From assembly GCA_963921255.3 (NCBI GenBank), contig CAWUEW020000003.1:868001-932000 (forward strand): a stretch of DNA of 64,000 bases, read 5' to 3'. Shown piece after piece: positions 8,492-16,696 of this stretch. The stretch's first letter is position 1. Every line of letters begins with the position of its first letter. Both the position numbers and the translations under genes were made by a program. The stretch is from JANSYL01 sp963921255. GTDB taxonomy: Bacteria > Pseudomonadota > Alphaproteobacteria > Rhodobacterales > Rhodobacteraceae. The notes beneath the pieces are model-generated. The model was not told the DNA's origin. It ran no database searches and saw only the letters and a list, made by a program, of their open reading frames with translations.

Positions 8492-9736
8492 ATGCGCCGT
8501 TACTCTGCATTCGCCATCGCCCGCGAGGCTGCGCGCCACCATCTGGGGTGGGAACGCGCCTGGCGGTCGCCTGAGCCGAAGGCGTCCTACGACGTCATCA
8601 TCGTCGGCGCGGGGGGGCACGGTCTGGCGACGGCGTATTACCTTGGCAAGAATCACGGCATCAAGAACGTGGCGGTGATCGAGAAGGGCTGGCTCGGCGG
8701 CGGCAACACGGGCCGCAACACGACCATCATCCGCTCGAACTACCTGCAGGACCCGTCGGCGGCGATCTACGAAAAGGCACGCAGCCTCTACGAAACGCTC
8801 AGCCAGGATCTGAACTACAACGTGATGTTCAGCCCCCGCGGCGTGATGATGCTGGCCCAGACGCAGCACGAAATCCGGGGCTATCAGCGCACGGCGCACG
8901 CCAATGCGCTGCAAGGGGTCGAAACGGAATTCATCAGCCCGCGCAAAGTGAAAGAACTGTGCCCGATCATCGAGTTGAAGGGCCCGCGCTATCCCGTGCT
9001 CGGTGCGCTGTGGCAACCGCGCGGCGGCACGGCTCGGCATGATGCCGTGGCCTGGGGCTATGCGCGTGCCTGTTCCGATATGGGCATGGATATCATCCAG
9101 CAAACCGAGGTGACCGGGGTGCGCCGGGACGGCGGCAAGGTGGTCGGCGTCGAGACGACGAAGGGCTATATCGGCTGCTCCAAGCTTGGCGTGGTCGTGG
9201 CCGGGCATTCGGGCGTGATGGCCGAGCGCGCGGGTTTCCGGCTTCCGATCGAATCCGTTGCGTTGCAGGCCCTTGTTAGCGAACCGATTAAGCCCTGCAT
9301 GGATGTCGTGGTCATGGCCAACACGGTGCACGGATACATGAGCCAATCCGACAAGGGTGAAATGGTCATCGGGGGTGGGGCGGATGGCTACAACAACTAC
9401 ACGCAGCGCGGTTCGTTCCAGCATGTCGAAGAAACCGTGCGCGCGCTGATCGAAACCTTCCCGATGATCAGCCGCCTGAAAATGCTGCGCTGGTGGGGCG
9501 GCATCGTGGATATGACCGGCGACCGCTCGCCCATCATTTCGAAAACCCCGGTTGAGAACATGTTCATCAATTGCGGATGGGGCACAGGCGGCTTCAAAGC
9601 CATCCCCGGCTCGGGATGGGCGATGGCCGAACTGATGGCCAAGGGCGAAAGCCCGCTGGCGGCCGAGTTTTCCATGGGTCGTTTCCGCGAAGGACGCTTC
9701 ATCGATGAAAGCGTCGCAGCCGGGGTGGCGCATTGA
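8492..9736 (+). CDS. soxB: sarcosine oxidase subunit beta
   Basis: FAD subunit of heterotetrameric sarcosine oxidase, which oxidises N-methylglycine to glycine, transferring the methyl group to tetrahydrofolate and releasing H2O2. The 414-residue protein has the Rossmann motif DVIIVGAGGHGLATAYYLGK, the covalent-flavin neighbourhood GGGNTGRNTTIIRSNYL, and the C-terminal NCGWGTGGFKAIPGSGWAMA. First gene of soxB-soxD-soxA-soxG. The 175 bp between it and soxD hold three consecutive perfect palindromes. Confidence 0.93.
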   Translation: MRRYSAFAIAREAARHHLGWERAWRSPEPKASYDVIIVGAGGHGLATAYYLGKNHGIKNVAVIEKGWLGGGNTGRNTTIIRSNYLQDPSAAIYEKARSLYETLSQDLNYNVMFSPRGVMMLAQTQHEIRGYQRTAHANALQGVETEFISPRKVKELCPIIELKGPRYPVLGALWQPRGGTARHDAVAWGYARACSDMGMDIIQQTEVTGVRRDGGKVVGVETTKGYIGCSKLGVVVAGHSGVMAERAGFRLPIESVALQALVSEPIKPCMDVVVMANTVHGYMSQSDKGEMVIGGGADGYNNYTQRGSFQHVEETVRALIETFPMISRLKMLRWWGGIVDMTGDRSPIISKTPVENMFINCGWGTGGFKAIPGSGWAMAELMAKGESPLAAEFSMGRFREGRFIDESVAAGVAH

Positions 9737-9813
9737 TGGATCGAAATCTCTTTTTCTTGACCGACGCCTACCTGACGCGCGGTCAGCCGCTTGTCGGCGG
9801 GCCGCCAACGGGG

Positions 9814-9883
9814 GAACGGGCTTTGCAAAGCCCGTTCGGACGCGTCTGCGCAGACGCGTCTGACGCGTTTTCGAAAACGCGTC
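9814..9883. repeat. three tandem loop-less perfect palindromes between soxB and soxD
   Basis: Three perfect palindromes follow one another with single-base spacers: 9814-9837 (24 bp, centre CTTTGCAAAG), 9839-9860 (22 bp, centre TCTGCGCAGA) and 9862-9883 (22 bp, centre TTTTCGAAAA). Each can form a hairpin only with a tight loop, or a cruciform. They lie inside an operon, between a stop codon and the next ribosome site, so they could shape mRNA stability or the soxB:soxD ratio. A second cluster of the same design but different sequence is at 50692-50735. Confidence 0.9.
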
Positions 9884-9911
9884 GTGGCGCTTGGTCCCAA
9901 TGGAGGCTGCT

Positions 9912-10232
9912 ATGCTCCTGCTAACGTGTCCTTATTGCGGTGCATCCGTGGAAGAGACGGAACTGACGCCCGGCGGCGAGGCGCATCTGAAACGCTATGG
10001 CCCTGGGTCGACCGACCAAGACTTCGAGGCGTATCTGTTCCTGCGTCCCAACAAGAAGGGCGTTCATTTCGAGCGCTGGCGCCATGCCTATGGGTGCGGG
10101 AAATGGTTCCTGGCCGCCCGCGACACCGCGACCTTGGAAGTGTTCGGCACCTATTCGGCCCAAACCACCAAGCCGCCCGCCGAGATCATCGAAACCATCC
10201 AAGCCAAACACCCGGATTGGAGCCCAGAATGA
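9912..10232 (+). CDS. soxD: sarcosine oxidase subunit delta
   Basis: Small zinc-binding subunit of heterotetrameric sarcosine oxidase, 106 residues. It opens with LLLTCPYCGAS and continues to HAYGCGKWF, supplying Cys ligands, then ends with IIETIQAKHPDW. The ATG at 9912 is preceded by GGAGG 5 bp away; an in-frame codon 21 bp upstream gives only a non-conserved extension. Its stop overlaps the soxA start in ATGA, implying translational coupling. Confidence 0.92.
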   Translation: MLLLTCPYCGASVEETELTPGGEAHLKRYGPGSTDQDFEAYLFLRPNKKGVHFERWRHAYGCGKWFLAARDTATLEVFGTYSAQTTKPPAEIIETIQAKHPDWSPE

Positions 10233-13200
10233 CCACACGTTTGGCCCAGGGCGGTTTGCGCATCGACCGCCAGAAACAGATCGAATTCACCTTCAACGGC
10301 AAACGGATGACGGGGTTCGAGGGCGATACGCTTGCGTCGGCGCTCTTGGCGAACGGGCAGAAGATCGTCGGGCGCTCGTTCAAATACCACCGCCCTCGCG
10401 GCGTGGTGACAAGCGGCGCGGAAGAACCCAACGCCCTGGTCAATCTGGGTGAAAAGGGCCGGTTCGAGCCGAACCAGCGCGCAACGACGACCGAGATTTT
10501 TGATGGTCTGAGCGCCACCAGCCAAAACCACTGGCCAAGTCTCGACTGGGACATCGGCGAGGTCAACGCGCTGGCCGCCCGGTTCCTGCCGGCCGGATTT
10601 TACTACAAGACGTTCATCCATCCGCGCCCCTTCTGGAAGCACGTGTTCGAGCCGTTCATCCGGCAATCCGCCGGTCTGGGCAAAGCGCCCCATCCAGAAG
10701 ACCGCGATGAAGATCGCTACGAGCATTTCTACGCCCATGTCGACCTCGTCGTCGCCGGCGCGGGGGTCGCGGGTCTGCAGGCGGCGTTGGTCGCGGCGCG
10801 GGCCGGGCTGCAGGTACTGGTGTGCGAGCAGGCGCCCCGCATCGGCGGCCGATTGCCCGTAGACGGGGCCGAGATTGATGGACTCAGCGCGTCCGACTGG
10901 ATTGCGAAGGCCGCCGATGAACTGTCGGGCTATCCCAACGTTGAACTGCGCCCGCGCACGCAGGTCTCGGGTGTCTACGACCACGGCTATGTTCTGGCCT
11001 ACGAACGCTTGGCCGATCACGCCCCGGACGCGGACACCCCGCGCCACCGTTTGTGGCGCATCCGGGCGCGGCACGTGATTGCAGCCACGGGCGCCCTGGA
11101 GCGCCCGCTCAGCTTTCCGGGCAACGACAAGCCGGGGGTCATGCTGGCCTCGGCCGTGCGGGATTACGTTGTGGATTATGGCGTGTCGGTCGGGGATCGG
11201 ACCGTCGTCGTGACCAACAATGACGATGCCTATCGCACGGCGATCGCGATCAAGTCGGCCGGTCTTGACGTGCCTTGCATTGTCGACGCCCGCGCCACCG
11301 CGGCTGGCCTTTTGGTCGAAGAGGCCCGCGCGCTTGGCATCACCGTGAAGACCGGCACGGCCATTGCCGGCGTGAAAGGCCTGCGCGGTGTCGTGGCCGT
11401 CCAACTCTGTGCCCAGGCGGGCGAGGGCAGCGTCACCGAGGAAATCGTCTGCGACGCGGTCGCCATGTCCGGTGGCTGGTCGCCCGTGGTCCACTTGTGG
11501 TCCCACTGCGGCGGCAAACTGACCTGGGATGCCGATCAGGCCTTCTTTCGCCCCGACCATGCCCGGCCGCCGACCGATCACAACGGCGCCGGATTTGTCA
11601 CCTGCCTGGGCGCAGCCGATGGAGCGCTCCAGCTGCAGGACACCGTTGCGAATGCCGACAGCGTTGCCCGTGCGGTCGTGGCAGAGCTTGGCGGATCTGC
11701 GGCGGACGCCGGCAGCCCGCTGTCTGTTGCGGCGCGTCCCGAGGCGCCATTGGAGCCGATCTGGGTCATGCCGCAAGGCGCAGGCGTCAAGAAACGCAGC
11801 AAGATGTGGCTGGACTTCCAAAACGACGTCAAGGTTTCGGACGTGCAACTGGCCGCCCGGGAAGGCTTCGAAAGCGTTGAGCACACGAAACGCTACACCA
11901 CGCTCGGCATGGCGACAGATCAGGGAAAATTGAGCAATATTAATGGCCTGGCGATCCTGGCTCAATCGCTGAATGAAAACATTCCGCGCGTGGGAACGAC
12001 GACGTTCCGTCCGCCCTACACGCCGATTTCGATGGGCGCGATTGCGGGCGAAGCGCGGGGCGAGATCTTCCAGCCCCTGCGCCGCACCCCGATCCACGCC
12101 TGGCACGACGATCAGGCTGCCTATTGGGAACCGGTTGGCCACTGGCGTCGTCCATATTGCTACCCGCGGGACGGCGAAAGTCATTCCGGTGCCGTCACCC
12201 GCGAGATCAACGCGACCCGCAGCTCTCTGGGCCTGCTCGACGCCTCGACACTGGGCAAAATCATCGTCAAGGGTCCCGATGCCGGTCGGTTCATGGACAT
12301 GCTCTACACCAACATGATGAGCAGCCTGAAACCGGGGCGCTGCCGCTATGGGTTGATGTGTTCGGAAAACGGTTTCCTGATCGACGATGGGGTCGTCGCC
12401 CGGTTGGACGACGACACCTTCCTGGTGCACACCACCACGGGCGGCGCGGACCGCATCCATGGCTGGATGGAAGACTGGCTCCAGTGTGAATGGTGGGATT
12501 GGGAGGTTTTCACCGTCAATGTGACGGAACAATGGGCCCAGATCGCTGTAGTCGGGCCGAACGCCCGGGCCTTGCTGGACAAACTGGGCTCCGACACCGA
12601 TCTCAGCGCTGAAGCGCTGCCCTTCATGGCGTGGACGGATGCAAAAATTGGCGGGTTTTACGCGCGTGTCTTCCGCATCTCCTTCTCGGGCGAGCTGAGC
12701 TTCGAGGTTGCCGTGCCCGCCAGCCAGGGCCGTGCGTTCTGGGATGCGCTGCACGCCGAAGGGGCAGAGTTCAACGCCACCGCCTATGGCACCGAAGCCT
12801 TGCACGTGATGCGGGCGGAAAAGGGCTTCATCATGATCGGGGACGAAACCGACGGCACGGTGATCCCGCAGGATTTGGGCCTGCATTGGGCCATCTCGAA
12901 GAAGAAAGAGGACTACCTCGGCAAACGCGCCCAGAGCCGCAGCCACATGACCGACCCCGACCGGTGGCAGCTTGTGGGGCTGGAGACGCTTGATGGGTCG
13001 GTCCTGCCCGATGGGTCCTATGCGCTGGCCGAAGGCGAAAATGCGAACGGGCAGGGCAACACGCAGGGCCGGGTGACGTCGACCTATTACTCGCCCACGC
13101 TGGACCGGGGCATTGCCATGGGCCTTGTGCTGCACGGACCTGACCGGATGGGCGAAGTGCTGACCTTCAATACGACGAAGAAGATCGTGAAAGGTGAAAA

Positions 13201-13273
13201 GCCCAAAACGGTCAAAGCCAAAATCGTGAGCCCGGTCTTCTACGACCCCGAGGGGGAGAAGCAAAATGTCTGA
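10229..13273 (+). CDS. soxA: sarcosine oxidase subunit alpha
   Basis: Large subunit (1014 residues) of heterotetrameric sarcosine oxidase. The N-terminal part has the ferredoxin-like segment FNGKRMTGFEGDTLASALLA and KYHRPRGVVTSGAEEPNALV. A Rossmann NAD/flavin domain follows near residue 170 (DLVVAGAGVAGLQAALVAAR) with GALERPLSFPGNDKPGVMLA. The C-terminal ~400 residues are an aminomethyltransferase (GcvT-type) folate domain (LGLLDASTLGKIIVKGPDAG, HVMRAEKGFIMIGDETDGT), which binds tetrahydrofolate. The ATG at 10229 overlaps the soxD stop. The stop overlaps the start of soxG. Confidence 0.94.
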   Translation: MTTRLAQGGLRIDRQKQIEFTFNGKRMTGFEGDTLASALLANGQKIVGRSFKYHRPRGVVTSGAEEPNALVNLGEKGRFEPNQRATTTEIFDGLSATSQNHWPSLDWDIGEVNALAARFLPAGFYYKTFIHPRPFWKHVFEPFIRQSAGLGKAPHPEDRDEDRYEHFYAHVDLVVAGAGVAGLQAALVAARAGLQVLVCEQAPRIGGRLPVDGAEIDGLSASDWIAKAADELSGYPNVELRPRTQVSGVYDHGYVLAYERLADHAPDADTPRHRLWRIRARHVIAATGALERPLSFPGNDKPGVMLASAVRDYVVDYGVSVGDRTVVVTNNDDAYRTAIAIKSAGLDVPCIVDARATAAGLLVEEARALGITVKTGTAIAGVKGLRGVVAVQLCAQAGEGSVTEEIVCDAVAMSGGWSPVVHLWSHCGGKLTWDADQAFFRPDHARPPTDHNGAGFVTCLGAADGALQLQDTVANADSVARAVVAELGGSAADAGSPLSVAARPEAPLEPIWVMPQGAGVKKRSKMWLDFQNDVKVSDVQLAAREGFESVEHTKRYTTLGMATDQGKLSNINGLAILAQSLNENIPRVGTTTFRPPYTPISMGAIAGEARGEIFQPLRRTPIHAWHDDQAAYWEPVGHWRRPYCYPRDGESHSGAVTREINATRSSLGLLDASTLGKIIVKGPDAGRFMDMLYTNMMSSLKPGRCRYGLMCSENGFLIDDGVVARLDDDTFLVHTTTGGADRIHGWMEDWLQCEWWDWEVFTVNVTEQWAQIAVVGPNARALLDKLGSDTDLSAEALPFMAWTDAKIGGFYARVFRISFSGELSFEVAVPASQGRAFWDALHAEGAEFNATAYGTEALHVMRAEKGFIMIGDETDGTVIPQDLGLHWAISKKKEDYLGKRAQSRSHMTDPDRWQLVGLETLDGSVLPDGSYALAEGENANGQGNTQGRVTSTYYSPTLDRGIAMGLVLHGPDRMGEVLTFNTTKKIVKGEKPKTVKAKIVSPVFYDPEGEKQNV

Positions 13274-13841
13274 TATCGCTGTCAGTGCCCTGGCCGGCGC
13301 CGCCTTCACCGGGATCGTGTCGGTGTCCGAAGCTGGACTGCGCGGCATGGTCACGCTCAAGGCCGACCTCGAGGCTGCCGCCGTGAAGAAGGCCGTGAAA
13401 AAGCTGTGTGGCACCGACGTGCCGGCTGTTCGCCGCGTGGCCGCCGGACCCGAGGTGCAGGTGGCGTGGATGGCGCCGGACGAACTTCTCATCCTGTGCG
13501 ATCATGCCAAGGCGGATGCAATGGTGGCCGATCTGGCGGCGGCCCTGGCCGGTCACCATCACCTGGCGGTCAATGTGTCCGATGCGCGGGCGATGTTCGA
13601 GCTGTCGGGCGACGCGGGTGCAGTGCGGGATGTTCTGGCCAAGATCACCCCGGCCGACATGCGCCCTGATGTGCTTGTGCCCGGCGAAATGCGCCGCACG
13701 CGCATCGCGCAGATCCCGGCGGCCTTGTGGTTCGAGACCGAAGGGAAGGCCTTCGTGATCTGCTTCCGTTCGGTGGCGCAGTATGCCTTTGACCTGCTGT
13801 CCACCTCGGCCAAGCCGGGCGGCGAGGTCGGCTACTTCTAG
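13266..13841 (+). CDS. soxG: sarcosine oxidase subunit gamma
   Basis: The 191-residue gamma subunit of sarcosine oxidase, resembling a truncated folate-binding YgfZ/GcvT-like fold. It overlaps the end of soxA by 8 nt, with a ribosome site (GAGGGGGAGAAG) inside the soxA coding sequence. Recognisable segments are VAWMAPDELLILCDHAKAD, VNVSDARAMFELSGDAGAV and FRSVAQYAFDLLSTSA. Position and length match soxG of other Rhodobacterales. The usual companion folate genes (purU, folD, fhs) are not next to it. Confidence 0.9.
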   Translation: MSDIAVSALAGAAFTGIVSVSEAGLRGMVTLKADLEAAAVKKAVKKLCGTDVPAVRRVAAGPEVQVAWMAPDELLILCDHAKADAMVADLAAALAGHHHLAVNVSDARAMFELSGDAGAVRDVLAKITPADMRPDVLVPGEMRRTRIAQIPAALWFETEGKAFVICFRSVAQYAFDLLSTSAKPGGEVGYF

Positions 13842-13987
13842 GCGGGCTGCGCATACCGCTTCGCGGATGAGCACGGAGGCAAAAATCTGACGATTTTGGT
13901 CGTTCTATTGGGCCGGCGGGGTTGACCTTTCCCCCCTCCCACCTCCATCTGTGCTGCGACAGGACACCGCAACGAGGGGGCTTTCCC

Positions 13988-14587
13988 ATGGCATTTGAAC
14001 TTCCCGATCTTCCCTACGCCCACGACGCTCTGGCCGATCTCGGCATGAGCGCGGAGACGCTGGAATACCACCACGACCTGCACCACAAAGCCTATGTCGA
14101 CAACGGCAACAAGCTGATCGCCGGCACCGAATGGGACGGCAAGTCGATGGAAGAGATCATCACCGGCACCTATGACGCCAGCGCCGTTGCGCAAAACGGC
14201 ATCTTCAACAACATCAGCCAGCTGTGGAACCACAACCAGTTCTGGGAAATGATGGGTCCGGGCGAAAGTGCCATGCCGGGTGAACTGGAAGCCGCGCTGG
14301 TCGAAAGCTTCGGCTCGGTCGACGAGTTCAAATCGCAGTTTTCCGCCGCGGGTGCCGGCCAGTTCGGTTCGGGCTGGTGCTGGCTGGTCAAGGATGCCGA
14401 CGGCAGCCTGAAGGTGACCAAAACTGAAAACGGCGTGAACCCGCTGTGCTTCGGTCAGACCGCGCTTCTGGGCTGCGACGTGTGGGAACATTCCTACTAC
14501 ATCGATTTCCGCAACAAGCGTCCGGCCTACCTCAGCAACTTCCTCGAGAAGCTGGTAAACTGGGAGAACGTCGCCAGCCGCATGTAA
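13988..14587 (+). CDS. sodB: superoxide dismutase (Fe/Mn family, probably Fe)
   Basis: Dismutates superoxide to O2 and H2O2. The 199-residue protein has the N-terminal EYHHDLHHKAYVDNGNKLI, the metal-ligand His in LWNHNQFWEMM, GSGWCWLV, and the C-terminal ligand motif DVWEHSYYIDFRNKRPAYL. LCFGQTALLGCDVWEHSYY resembles iron SODs of alphaproteobacteria, so Fe is favoured over Mn. The ATG at 13988 is used; the upstream extension is not conserved. It ends in a clear intrinsic terminator. It follows the H2O2-producing sarcosine oxidase, though whether they are co-regulated is not shown. Confidence 0.93.
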   Translation: MAFELPDLPYAHDALADLGMSAETLEYHHDLHHKAYVDNGNKLIAGTEWDGKSMEEIITGTYDASAVAQNGIFNNISQLWNHNQFWEMMGPGESAMPGELEAALVESFGSVDEFKSQFSAAGAGQFGSGWCWLVKDADGSLKVTKTENGVNPLCFGQTALLGCDVWEHSYYIDFRNKRPAYLSNFLEKLVNWENVASRM

Positions 14588-14610
14588 CCGGCGCGACAGT
14601 CGCATGTCGA

Positions 14611-14640
14611 AGGCCCGCCCGGTTCGGCGGGCCTTTTGTT
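14611..14640 (+). terminator. intrinsic terminator of sodB
   Basis: GGCCCGCC (14612-14619) and GGCGGGCC (14626-14633) form a perfect 8-bp stem with a 6-nt loop, followed by TTTTGTTTT, starting about 24 bp after the sodB stop codon. Confidence 0.85.
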
Positions 14641-14654
14641 TTGGAGGACCCACC

Positions 14655-15119
14655 ATGGATGCCACGATCCGACCGGCCGAGCGGGGGGATGCCGACGCGC
14701 TGCGCCAGCTCTATCGCCATCTGATCCCGGACGAAGAACCGGCCCCCCTGCCGGTCGCACAATCCCGGATCGACGCGCTTGGAAGTTTCCCCGGAAGTGT
14801 CATCCTTGTGGCCGACACCACGGCCGGTCTTGCCGCGAGTGTGACCCTGATCGTGGTGCCCAACATGACCCGCAATGGCGCGCCCTACGCCTTCATCGAA
14901 AACGTGGTGACCCACAGCGACCACCGGCGCCAAGGTCTGGCCCGGACCCTCCTGCACGAGGCCGAGCGCCGCGCGTGGGCCGCGGGGTGCTACCGGATCA
15001 TGATCGTATCGGGCAATCACAACGCCGCGGGCCATGCGACCTATGCGGCGGCGGGCTATGCAGCGACAAAGACCGGCTTTCAGAAGCGCAGGATTGCGGA
15101 CCGTTCCCATCAAGCGTAG
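14655..15119 (+). CDS. GNAT-family N-acetyltransferase
   Basis: Single-domain acetyl-CoA-dependent acetyltransferase, 154 residues. Starts with the typical IRPAERGDADALRQLYRHL, has the conserved strand IENVVTHSDHRRQGLARTLL, in which RRQGLA is the acetyl-CoA pyrophosphate loop, and motif B CYRIMIVSGNHNAAGHATYA. The ATG at 14655 lies 7 bp after GGAGG, just downstream of the sodB terminator. The acceptor is unknown. It ends 28 bp before the rarD-like gene. Confidence 0.82.
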   Translation: MDATIRPAERGDADALRQLYRHLIPDEEPAPLPVAQSRIDALGSFPGSVILVADTTAGLAASVTLIVVPNMTRNGAPYAFIENVVTHSDHRRQGLARTLLHEAERRAWAAGCYRIMIVSGNHNAAGHATYAAAGYAATKTGFQKRRIADRSHQA

Positions 15120-15147
15120 TCCGGGGCGTCGGAGAGAAGGGAACCAC

Positions 15148-16023
15148 ATGAGCGAGGCGGCCAAAGGGATCCTGGCGATGGTCGCGGCCTGCACCATTTG
15201 GGGGCTGTCGCCGATCTTCTATGCCCTGCTGTCCCACATTCCCGCAGCCGAGGTTCTGGCGCATCGGACGGTCTGGTCCCTGGTGACGTTTGGCTTGTTT
15301 CTGTTGGTTCAACGCCGTTTGGCAGAGCTCCCCCGCGCCATCGCATCACCGCGAAAGTTTGCCTTCACCGCGGCGGCGGCGGCGATGATTTCAGTGAACT
15401 GGTTCCTGTTCATTTTCGCAATCGGGGCAGGGCGCACGGTCGAAGCCTCGCTTGGCTACTACATCTTCCCGCTTGTGGCGGTGGCCATCGGGGCCGTCGT
15501 GCTGCGGGAACGGCTTGGCATTTGGCAATGGCTGGCTGTGGGCCTCGCCGGGATCGCGGTTCTGGTGCTGACCGTTGGCTTGGGCGTCGCCCCCTATATC
15601 TCCTTGGCCTTGGCCGTCACGTTCGGGATCTATGGCCTGCTGAAGCGATGGGTGGCTGCGGGGCCGGTCGTCTCTGTCGCGGCCGAAGTGCTGCTGTTCC
15701 TGCCCTTCGCCGTTGGCTACCTTGTCTGGGCCGGCTCTGCCACGGGTCTGCAATTCGCCCTGTCTGACATGCCGCTCCTGGTGGCCGCGGGCCCGATGAC
15801 GGCGGTCCCGTTGATGCTGTTTTCCTATGCTGCGAAACGCGCCGACATGTCGACCATCGGCCTGCTTCAATACATCAACCCTACGCTCCAATTCGCGGTT
15901 GCGGTGCTGATCCTGCACGAAACCGTCACCCAATGGCACGCGATCGCGTTCCCGCTCATTTGGCTGGCGCTGGCGATTTACTCCTGGGTCAGCCTGCGGC
16001 GACGGCCCGAAGCGCCCGCATGA
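15148..16023 (+). CDS. rarD: RarD-type EamA/DMT-superfamily permease
   Basis: A 291-residue inner-membrane protein with about ten hydrophobic helices. It matches the RarD branch of the drug/metabolite transporter superfamily: IWGLSPIFYALLSHIPAAEV, EASLGYYIFPLVAVAIGAVV, and LLQYINPTLQFAVAVLILHE are typical. The RarD name derives from a chloramphenicol-sensitivity annotation; the real substrate is unknown. The ATG at 15148 is preceded by GGAGAGAAGGGA. Its last 35 bp overlap the convergent LOG-family gene. Confidence 0.83.
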   Translation: MSEAAKGILAMVAACTIWGLSPIFYALLSHIPAAEVLAHRTVWSLVTFGLFLLVQRRLAELPRAIASPRKFAFTAAAAAMISVNWFLFIFAIGAGRTVEASLGYYIFPLVAVAIGAVVLRERLGIWQWLAVGLAGIAVLVLTVGLGVAPYISLALAVTFGIYGLLKRWVAAGPVVSVAAEVLLFLPFAVGYLVWAGSATGLQFALSDMPLLVAAGPMTAVPLMLFSYAAKRADMSTIGLLQYINPTLQFAVAVLILHETVTQWHAIAFPLIWLALAIYSWVSLRRRPEAPA

Positions 16024-16543
16024 GGGTGGGCACATCGTCCACAACCTGCACAAAGTCGCGCAGGCTGTCCTCGGCAAAGCCCTGACGGATCAGATGGTCC
16101 AGCAGCCCGACCAGCGGATCCCAGTACCCGGACACGTTGAGCAGATAGATGGGTTTGCCGTGCAGCCCCAATTGCCGCCAGGTCAGGACCTCGAAAAACT
16201 CGTCCAGTGACCCCGCCCCGCCGGGCAACACGACCACGGCATCGGCATTCATCACCATGACCTTTTTGCGTTCGTGCATGGTTTCGGTGACAATGAAGGT
16301 CGACAGGTCGCGTTTGCCCACTTCCCAGTTGAGCAGATGCTCGGGGATCACGCCGAATGTATCGCCGCCTGAGGCCTGGGCGGCCCGCGCGACGGCGCCC
16401 ATGATCCCGACGTCGCCCGCTCCGTAAACGAGGCGCATTCCGGCCTCTGCCAATCCGGTTCCCATGGCCGTTGCGGTTGCCATGTATTCGGGCAATGCGC
16501 CCGGACGCGCGCCACAATAGACACAGACAGAAAAGCTCGACAT
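15989..16543 (-). CDS. LOG-family protein (TIGR00730), cytokinin riboside 5'-monophosphate phosphoribohydrolase type
   Basis: A 184-residue Rossmann-fold protein. It opens with SSFSVCVYCGARPGALPEY, has LVYGAGDVGIMGAVARAA, and carries the diagnostic pair TETMHERKKVMVMNADAVVV and LPGGAGSLDEFFEVLTW (the PGGxGTxxE nucleotide-binding motif, here with Ser). Members split nucleoside monophosphates to the free base and ribose-5-phosphate. The start at 16543 is used because the conserved SSFSVCVYCG follows immediately. Convergent with rarD, overlapping by 35 bp. Confidence 0.86.
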   Translation of the reverse strand: MSSFSVCVYCGARPGALPEYMATATAMGTGLAEAGMRLVYGAGDVGIMGAVARAAQASGGDTFGVIPEHLLNWEVGKRDLSTFIVTETMHERKKVMVMNADAVVVLPGGAGSLDEFFEVLTWRQLGLHGKPIYLLNVSGYWDPLVGLLDHLIRQGFAEDSLRDFVQVVDDVPTLMRALRAVAAG

Positions 16544-16696
16544 CGCGGTCCCTTGCACATTCGTGTATTTTCGATGCTGATAGACCTGATAAAACCATCG
16601 CTCAAGCGATAGCGCGCCGTGGTGTGTGACCACACCCGCGGCAAAGCGAGCAGATCGAGCCCAGAAACCTTTTGGGGAAGGTGGGGGGAAGGCCGG

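Noticed and set aside
10151..13492. Open frame of about 1100 codons on the minus strand opposite soxA
   Set aside because: Shadow of the sarcosine oxidase alpha gene; no domain recognised and no ribosome site.
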